Assembly (NCBI GenBank): GCA_024449915.1 | Contig: JAMZAV010000778.1 | Location: 596,501-660,500, forward strand | Reading direction: 5' to 3' | Source of the DNA: Sweltsa coloradensis | Taxonomy: Eukaryota > Arthropoda > Insecta > Plecoptera > Chloroperlidae | Length of the DNA: 64,000 nucleotides | In this document: positions 57,035 through 64,000 of the stretch, piece after piece | Layout: each line of letters begins with the position of its first letter | How positions within the stretch are numbered: the first letter of the stretch is position 1 | Program-made: the position numbers and the translations under genes | Notes under the pieces: model-generated | Told to the model about the DNA's origin: nothing | Database searches by the model: none | What the model saw: only the letters and a program-made list of their open reading frames with translations

Positions 57035-57610
57035 AATTACAAAACAAGTTTTTAAACTCTTTTGTAAATTTTTCCATAATCAAAATCACGGTATTTTTTT
57101 TTCTTTGCACGTGCAATATGAGATTTCTTCTCGCGACATATTATGTAGAATTTTGAACATCAGTGTCGTCTGTAGCCCGTGAGAACATAACATACAAGGA
57201 TCCTCTGCTACTGCAGTCTCGTGATTACCATAAATGATTAATTACAAGAAAAAGTCATGTCATTATGTAATTGAGTAGATATTCCTACGGTCCGCCACTG
57301 TACTTAACTCTCACGGCACTTATACAATCACACGTAAGTCGTAAAGATTATACTACCATTACAACGACTGTTTGTGTTGTGTGTGATACTCCGTAGTAAG
57401 TGGTACAACGACAAACTTTCTGTCGACTTCCAGTTAAGATTCTAATAACGACAGAGTTGATACAAGAGTGGCGTTAGTAGGCCCAAGTTAGTTAATGCAA
57501 GATTCTAAAGTTTCATTCATTATCACACTTGAGTCGCCTCTACATCCTTGAAACCACTGAGGTGTCATTAGATGAGATTCTCATCAGATGTTGGTCAACC
57601 TACATGGCAT
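57035..57610. other. AT-rich stretch without supported genes
   Basis: Nothing recognised. Confidence 0.3.
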
Positions 57611-57617
57611 CGTGCAG

Positions 57618-57692
57618 AAGTATAGCTCATGCCTAACGCGCGAGACTCTGATTCGTAAGGTCACGGGTTCGGAACCCGCTTACTCAGTAAGG
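57618..57692 (+). repeat. tRNA-like sequence (SINE head or pseudogene)
   Basis: Box A-like TAGCTCATGCCTAACGCG and a perfect T-arm CGGGTTCGGAACCCG are at tRNA spacing. The acceptor and anticodon stems do not close, so it is not scored as a functional tRNA. Confidence 0.5.
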
Positions 57693-57789
57693 TTGTTCTT
57701 AATACGGTACCGTTTGAACAAAAAAACTTTGCAAACATTGACCGGTTGTCAACATTTTGTGAGAACTTTGAGAAACTGAAAATTTAGTA

Positions 57790-58145
57790 GGCTTATTCTA
57801 ACAAATCAAAAATACAGTACCCTACTAAAAAATGCTGATTTTCCTGTGATTAATTCGAAAAGTACAAAAGTAGTCATACAGCAGTCGAAACATTCAGCGT
57901 CATGGTGAGCCACGCGCCAAAGCCTTTTGGCCGAAGCCCGGCAATTGGTTTGTACAATTAATTCTCCATTTGCGGTCCCACCGCTCATACGGTTGCGGTT
58001 GCGGTTTGAGGGGAATTAAACCCAAGAGACGTTGGTTCGAGACTCTCGAATCAAGGCCAAGGTTTTCTCTACTAGGCTAATGCTGGGACTGACCATTGTG
58101 AGATATAGGCCTAATCTAGTGACGAGTCAAATTCTCTCCTATCTA
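57790..58145. other. Mixed stretch with GCGGTTGCGGTTGCGG repeats, no gene
   Basis: Short GGTTGC repeats lie at about 57991-58004. A box B-like TTGGTTCGAGACTC (about 58033) is weak. Nothing else. Confidence 0.3.
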
Positions 58146-58149
58146 TTCG

Positions 58150-58400
58150 CATAATATGTATGTTCATTATCAATGGATCTTAGGTCCGCTATTTGCATCC
58201 CCGTATGTTTATTACATAACATGTATGTACTGAATGTACGGAATTAACACATATACGGTAGTAATAACATGGTTATTATCAATGGATCTTAGGTCCGCTA
58301 TTTGCATCCATCCGTATGTTTATTATATAACATGTAGGCCTATGTACTGATTGTAAGGAAAAAACACATATTGTAATAATAAGTAATAACATGTTCATTA
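58150..58400. repeat. Two direct copies of a unit of about 110 bp
   Basis: ATCAATGGATCTTAGGTCCG, CTATTTGCATCC, CGTATGTTTATTA, ATAACATGTA and TACTGA recur in order at an offset of about 110 bp, with small indels (an extra ATCC and a TAGGCCTA insertion in copy 2). A partial third start (AACATGTTCATTA) follows. Confidence 0.85.
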
Positions 58401-58404
58401 GCCA

Positions 58405-59990
58405 ACATGTATTTTTGAGGGAACAACAAAAAATTAAACTACCGTATATAACAAGTAGATCTAGTATCGTTTATATAAAATATAATGACTATTTGCCATA
58501 TTTGTTTACAGTAAATAGTCCAGTGATGTGTATTTTTTAAATTTTAAGGTAAGGGTGGGTAGGCCTATTTGTTATTGACTTAAGATTCTGGTATTAATTA
58601 TTTGTATATATTATGTTATTTTAAATTTGAACGTTACGTTATTGTGTACATGCATTTTAAAGAAACCTACCTAAAGAAAATGTGAAGAAACGTATTCTTT
58701 TACGATGAAGCTGATCTAGTTTTAAAAAATAAATGTAGGCTAAGATTTCCATCTCAATGGAAGACTCAGAATATGATAACAACATTGCATATTCGAAAAC
58801 AATGCTCTTTTAGAAAGAGTGTATTAATATCCCAACGTAACCTCCTTGCATGTGGCTGTGTCATTATTACTTAAATATTACCTAGCTTTACCGCACAATT
58901 TACATTGTTCATTGTAGCCTGTGCTGTGTGGATTTCACACTCATTAACGAACAAGTAGCGAAACGTAATTATGTGAAAACTAATTGTATTTGTACACTAC
59001 TAGAAAAGGGAGTTTTGTTTAGATGCAATTCCGTGAAGTATTACTATAGGCCCTAATCAATTTCTTTATTATACTAGGCCTGCGACTGCGACACAAGTAA
59101 TTTATATTTGCGATTACTGCTTGGTTTCACACACGAAATAAAAATACGCATTGTTGATACACATGTGTAGGCACGTTTAACAATCGATCACCCTAACTGA
59201 TGAAGAAATGAAAATAAATATGAGTTTATGCATTATTCAATTTGACGAGATAAACGACAGCAATTAGGATAAAACGGTTGTAAAATTCATAAGGTATAAA
59301 ATTTGATTTTCAAATTCGATTCGAGCTATAAAATATTAAATAGATATCTACACAATTAATAGACATGGCGAAACAAAAAAACTTTTATGGAAAAATGAAA
59401 TTAAACAACATTCAGAAATATGAATGTATCACAGTAGGGTTTCTTCATAGTAGGCTCTATACTTATTCAAGTAAACACACTATTGGCAATTTAGACCCTA
59501 TCACATCATCGATTAGGCCGAACAATACAAGGACTCAATACCAGCAGTGCGTGCGTTTGTTGCTTTAAAATAGACGAGGATGCTGGATTCAATTTGAATT
59601 CCTGTCCTCACACTTCTTTTCTTTCCTGTCTGCCTTTATTTGTACAATATTGATAATTAATAGTAATAATATTATTGGAGAATTATTACTTGTTAGTTAT
59701 TTTTGCTATCATTGTTGTTCACTTATAGGCCTATAATATAATGTTGAAACAATCCGTTATCTTGCCATATGGCGTATTTGTGTAGGCCTACTCCGTATAT
59801 GACATTATTTTGCTTCGTTAATAATTAATTAATTAATTAAACCTGTCTTCAGAACGAGAGCAAAGACTAGTGACTTAATTCACTATAATCTTCGAATACG
59901 TCACAACAGACGACGACTCAATCCAACTATTGACGTTACGTCTGACGAAACCCTTGAGACAGCCTTCAGACAAACAAGCAGGTGGCTAGA
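58405..59990. other. AT-rich stretch rich in TAGGCCTA octamers, no gene
   Basis: Octamers lie near 58558, 59725 and 59783, and an (ATTA)n run at about 59820-59840. No exon supported. Confidence 0.4.
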
Positions 59991-60060
59991 ATTGAACCCA
60001 CGACCTTCCAGATCCGAGCCGCGTGCACTAGCACTGAGCTACATGTGTTGATAGTCCACC
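59990..60060 (-). repeat. tRNA-like sequence, minus strand
   Basis: On the minus strand TGTAGCTCAGTGCTAGTGCA (a good box A) and GTCGTGGGTTCAATTC (box B) are correctly spaced. The T-stem does not pair, so it is a tRNA-derived relic. A short CCAGGTGG/CCACCTG inverted pair flanks it. Confidence 0.55.
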
Positions 60061-60189
60061 TGGTGAATACGAAATGTGAAATTAGCATTCAAGAAATCTT
60101 CCTCAGGAATGTACGTACGTGAATAGATTGAGCTGATAAGACGATAGCATAACTCAGCTTGAATGCACAACGTTTTATTGTGGAGATAG

Positions 60190-60440
60190 GTTCTAGGCTA
60201 TTGCATTAGGCCTACATCAACGTAGGCCCGGGTTCGAACCCTGGTTTGGATGGACTGTTTTAATTTCTGAGTTATTTTGGTGTGTTTGGATAACGATGGA
60301 ATGTCCTAGGGCTTTAGAGGACAATTGAGTAAATCACAGATATCGTCTATGGCTGAGGAAAACCTTGAGAAACCACTCAAGTCAGGATTGACGATGGGTC
60401 GAATATTCCCGACGACCTCCCGAATTTGACAGCATTGAGT
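60190..60440 (+). mobile_element. SINE-like family 2, most complete copy
   Basis: The head has GGCCCGGGTTCGAACCCTGG (box B). It is followed by about 100 bp, then GGCTGAGGAAAACCTTGAGA, AACCACTCAAGTCAGGATTG and CGACGACCTCCCGAATTTGA. The conserved core is shared with 9.8 and 32.9 kb. A poly-A tail is not evident. Confidence 0.6.
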
Positions 60441-60742
60441 ACGAGTGAACGGAGTTCGAAATCACAATCAAATTAGCGAGGGAACGCCACGAATATTATC
60501 GCCGAAATGATGCATTAGTACTTTGGAAAATCGAAATAAGTCTAGGCCTACATTTTTTCAGCGATCATCCAAGATGATTTTGTGCACACACAGAAAGGTG
60601 AAGCCTATACACTCATTGAATTGTTTTTTTTATATTTTAGAATCCTTTGTTCACACAACATTTAAAATTATAATATTTTTTTTCTTACTTCGACGTCTCA
60701 AAGGAAAAAATCTGCAACTTTAATGGAAAAAGGGCTATGATA

Positions 60743-61026
60743 AACGAGAGCAGTGGCGTATCCAGGCATTCACAAAGAGCGGGGTTAATCAGTTTATCAA
60801 TTAATTTATAATGTACTGAAGGTTAAGTAAGGGAACCCCCCGGAAAAAATCTCCTTCAAGGTCATTTTGGTAAAAATCTGTGCGTTTTAAAGCATCACAA
60901 TAACCAACTTTGTATCTACTAAAATCCTTTTTTGGACAAATGGTACAGTTATTCTATATTCTCCATTGAAACGTTAAAGTGCACTTTCACATTTTTTGCT
61001 CCCCTGGATACGCCACTGGACGAGAG
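60743..61026. mobile_element. hAT-like MITE, 268 bp, CAGTGGCGTATCCAGG ends
   Basis: The element at 60751-61018 has the inverted ends CAGTGGCGTATCCAGG and CCTGGATACGCCACTG. The flanks AACGAGAG (60743-60750) and GACGAGAG (61019-61026) match at seven of eight bases, as for an 8-bp hAT target duplication. CAG ends and this duplication length are typical of hAT elements. There is no transposase. Confidence 0.8.
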
Positions 61027-61347
61027 AAAAGAACGAGAAAATGTTGATTTTCCTACGTGTAATCCGAAAAGTACGAAAGTACTGCAATCTAGACGCTGAA
61101 TGGACACTTCTAACGGTAGACACCGCACGAACTGTAATGAGTATTTGCTTGTCTGAGCAAATAGTTGATGAAAGTGATTAGTCTTATCTTGCCAGGCTGC
61201 ACTCTGAACCGGAACCATAAAGGCCTAGAAGACTATTTAGTTGCGCAGTTTTGAATTTATTTTTAGCGAAATACGGTTACGGATCAGTGATCAGTTTGTA
61301 GGATGCCTTGCAAGTTGCAAGGGTTCCGTCTCATGGTCCGATAGGAA

Positions 61348-61362
61348 GGGGGGGGGGGGGGG
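61348..61362. repeat. Poly-G tract of 15 bases
   Basis: Uninterrupted G run. Confidence 0.9.
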
Positions 61363-61654
61363 AGATTGTTCGGATTCCTTTTAGCTGGCAGAGCCCTTTC
61401 AAGTTGTTATGCAGGAAGCAGTGTTGCATTTTATTTTTATTTTTGTAAAGTATTTGTACTTTTGTGTTGGCCTCTTTATTTTTATTTTTGAAATGTTTTT
61501 GAACCAAACACTCGCAATTTATTGTTGTGGGTTCTAGTTGTATTTTATCAACACACAGGCCTACGTGAAACAATGTAAGCTCAGATATAAAAATAAATAT
61601 TATTAGATAACGTTCTCTAGGGATAAGTCGAAACTCGAAAGAAGAAAGTATTTA

Positions 61655-61720
61655 ACGAGCCTCAACTGGGATTCGAACTCTTGTCTCCCTGTTACTTCAC
61701 GGATGAAATAGGCGGCTACA
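61655..61720 (-). repeat. tRNA-like relic, minus strand
   Basis: GAGACAAGAGTTCGAATCCC, then AGTTGAGGCTCG, resembles box B and an acceptor end. Box A is weak (GTAGCCGCC...). Confidence 0.35.
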
Positions 61721-61764
61721 CACAGATGGCATGAAAAACTTTTATAAAGCTCCCATACAAGAAT

Positions 61765-62110
61765 CACTTTTCTGTCCGTCCGTCCGCATGTGCGTGATTC
61801 TCCACTCACGCTTAAAACCGAACACGACGTCCGATCGACATGCGATATTTTTGTTGGCATATCCCTTCAACTATAGGCCTAGGGCTAACAGAATGTTTCT
61901 GAGAACCCTGGTGGTAAGGGAGGTGGGGGGGATGGGTGGGGGGTGGGGGGTGGATGGGCCCCTCAAAAGCTTATTCGGAACCTAGGGCGGACAGTAATTT
62001 TACTGGCGAACCCCTATGGTTAAAGTTTGGGGTTGAGGTCTAGAGTGGTAGCCTTCAAACTTTACGTCCTAGGGTTAACAAATGTTTTCGTGGAAAGTCT
62101 TATTAAAAGA
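61765..62110 (+). repeat. Dispersed repeat family A, longest copy (4)
   Basis: Contains CTGTCCGTCCGTCCGCATGT, GCTTAAAACCGAACACGACG, TTTTTGTTGGCATATCCCTT and GCTAACAGAATGTTT. A second GGTTAACAAATGTTTTC-like partial unit follows at about 62073-62090. The G-rich tract 61924-61958 interrupts it. Confidence 0.65.
61924..61958 (+). repeat. G-quadruplex-type G-run cluster
   Basis: Five G runs of three to seven bases are separated by one to four bases (GGGGGGG AT GGG T GGGGGG T GGGGGG TGGAT GGG), which satisfies the usual G4 pattern on the plus strand. Confidence 0.7.
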
Positions 62111-62205
62111 CGTGAAAGGTGTGTAGGTGGAGAAGAAGCTTAAAATCGTAGCCCAACCCACCACGTTTTGTTCCCTATATACATGTTTAAGCGAGTTTTT
62201 TCAAC

Positions 62206-62220
62206 CCGGCGCCTCCACCA
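62206..62220 (+). repeat. CCGGCGCCTCCACCA motif (variant)
   Basis: One-base variant of the 15-mer at 2002, 2038 and (inverted) 13984. Confidence 0.6.
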
Positions 62221-62224
62221 AAAG

Positions 62225-63120
62225 AATAATTATTTTATTTTTATTTCTTTCTTCGACGACCTGCTGATTTGGGCCTAAAAGTAGCTTTGATAGTCCTTTG
62301 ATCCAGACCAGTGCTAGTTATGAAGGTAAAATCACTAAAAGTGGTTTAATTTAAATATCACGAATAATAACTCTAAACGTGATGTGGTTGTATACCATAA
62401 CAAACAGATCACTTTACAAGATATCATAACAAAGTAGCCATACCTGTTCATAAGACTGTTTTATTTGAAAAGTGTGTTAATTATACAGGATTAAAGTTTT
62501 ACAATCATCTCCCTGAAAATATGTAATAAATAATGACTTTTATCACCGGGAAGTAATTTACATTCCTTGTCCATAGGCCTACTTTTTTTTACAATGTTTA
62601 CATAATATCTCATTCCACAATGTCAATGTGCAATGTGTAGGCTTTGTAAATTTAATTTTAATGTGTAATATCACCTTAAGTTTCTTAATATTATCACTAT
62701 CACATTTCAGTATTTCACGCTTCTGTATTTTGATAGGGTTAATAATTCATCTATTTGAAAATGAATTTCTCGTTTTTTTAAAATTCTCAGTAATGAGTGG
62801 TACTATTTTTTCCTTTGTGGTCTACACACATACCTACACGCACATATACTAAATAGATTAATTAAACAAATTGCATGCAAAATTAGAACATTGTAGGTAA
62901 AATGTTGTGTGACTGTATACACAACGATTGACTATACATATAAGTTACAAGTTCATAATTATATGTCAATAATAATGGGCCATGGAATAAATTTAAACGG
63001 GCCTACCTTCAGTAGTAACTTCTACACAGAACACACACACACACGCAGACCCGATGTGCCAACCGATGTATGCATTTCTCAATAGCCATAGCTACCATAT
63101 ATCTAGAAATCCATCGTCGT
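62225..63120. other. AT-rich stretch without supported genes
   Basis: A short (CA)n lies at about 63035-63047, and one TAGGCCTA near 62574. No gene seen. Confidence 0.35.
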
Positions 63121-63124
63121 GAAC

Positions 63125-63172
63125 GGGGGGAGGGGGCGGTGGGGGGGGGGGGGGTTGGGGGGAGGCGAGGTG
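63125..63172 (+). repeat. G-rich tract with long G runs
   Basis: GGGGGG, GGGGG, a run of about 14 G and GGGGGG lie within 45 bp. It is G4-capable and prone to assembly error. Confidence 0.8.
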
Positions 63173-64000
63173 GCAAGGATGCATAAATTTAACTCTACAG
63201 AGCAATAGGATTCCTGTTGCCCATTAAAATTAGATTAGTAGAAAATTACGAGGTATTGCTCTAAAGTCTTTTACTCCTTCGAAGGGAAAATTCTACAATC
63301 TTACCCTTCAAAGCATGAATTTGTAAGAGATTAAATATTACAAACACGCTGTGTTCATTTCAAAACAAAAGCCTACCTAAATATCATAGATAAATTGGAA
63401 GTTTGAATTGGAGACCCATCTCGCGTTAGCATTAATGTACCTCTTGAACGTGAAGGTCATAAACTAGGCGTACACAAGGTAGCACAAGATAATTAAAGGT
63501 AGATTAAACGGATTATCAAATCACTTGAACATAAAAATCGCCAGTTGTTTCATGTTCATATAAATGTGAACTTCTTCCATAAGATTTTTTCGCAAAATTA
63601 AATATTTAATTACCAATGTTATAACTTCTATACAAACCACGACATTCACCATAGTAATGCCTTCACAGCAAGTCACGTCTGATACTGAACCCACTAATTT
63701 AAGCGATAGCCTTGGCATTTCAGATTACGTCTGTATTTCTCGCTTTTTCACATGACAATTCGCAGATCAACAAACTTAAAGAAACTAGTCTATAAGGTCC
63801 CACATACAATCACGTTGAACTAATGTATTAGCTTAGCACATTGTGTATTGTAGGCAGGCTATGCCCATCGATTGCAACGATAAGCCTGCGGATAGTATAT
63901 AGTTACTTAAGAGAGACATAATCAGGCGGCAACCGCTGTTCATCACCTTATGGACGCTTGTTAGTACGGTTCGTATCGGAACGGTTAATGCTGATTGGAC
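63173..64000. other. AT-rich stretch to the right edge, no gene seen
   Basis: No supported feature on either strand. Confidence 0.3.

Noticed and set aside
59990..60060. Functional tRNA on the minus strand
   Set aside because: Box A and box B are good, but the T stem and acceptor stem do not pair.

Overview
This window looks like AT-rich, gene-poor nuclear DNA from an animal, most likely an arthropod and probably an insect. No species can be named from the sequence alone. The grounds are short isolated reading frames with no operons, a coding exon with good splice sites for an animal-type rhodopsin-like receptor, tRNA-derived SINEs, foldback MITEs and a Penelope-like retroelement. Nearly all short open frames are chance frames in AT-rich DNA or frames inside repeats.

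Genes. The best host-coding segment is one exon at 2261-2431 on the minus strand. It encodes the first transmembrane helix of a class A G-protein-coupled receptor and ends at a good splice donor, so the rest of the gene should lie beyond the left edge. Two weaker exon candidates are a possible terminal exon at 29066-29189 (+) and a locally GC-rich piece at 33432-33640 (-).

Mobile elements. At 46445-48630 two 5'-truncated copies of a GIY-YIG Penelope-like element lie tail-out in inverted orientation. They are flanked by one 12-bp direct repeat, and their arms are nearly identical, so the insertion is recent. Each arm carries a hammerhead-ribozyme-like core and an outward-facing TATA box. A 25-codon LINE reverse transcriptase remnant lies at 36956-37030 (-). 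Three long palindromic MITEs (28.4, 49.0 and 52.2 kb) form a family. Two have GGCTATT...ACCGC ends next to TTAA, and the third is more diverged. Two hAT-like MITEs with CAGTGGCGTA ends and near-matching 8-bp duplications lie at 56.4 and 60.75 kb. Smaller foldbacks lie at 7.2, 8.2, 13.8, 31.2, 40.3 and 43.1 kb.

Dispersed repeats. A tRNA-derived SINE with a conserved tail ending near ACTGAGTGGGTAGACTC occurs at 2.5 (-), 21.0 (-), 26.5 (+) and 44.8 kb (+), with tail-only pieces elsewhere. A second SINE-like family shares a GAGGAAAACC...CAGGATTG core (9.8, 32.9 and 60.3 kb). Three further families of unknown class have two to four copies each. Several tandem arrays (unit lengths 5, 7, 19-22, 27, 46, 60, about 110 and about 160 bp) and G/C homopolymers are present. 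The palindromic octamer TAGGCCTA is strikingly common, above all at 58-63 kb.

Layout. 0-2.5 kb: simple repeats and the receptor exon. 2.5-25 kb: mostly unannotatable AT-rich DNA with SINEs and small foldbacks. 25-34 kb: a TATA candidate, a SINE, the TTAA palindrome and tandem arrays. 34-46 kb: intergenic or intronic DNA with small hairpins and a SINE. 46-54 kb: the Penelope pair, two palindromic MITEs and two copies of a GGATGAGC-ended repeat. 54-64 kb: tRNA-like fragments, hAT MITEs, the second SINE and G-rich tracts. If the receptor gene extends rightwards through 5' untranslated exons, part of the window could be its intron. That is inference.
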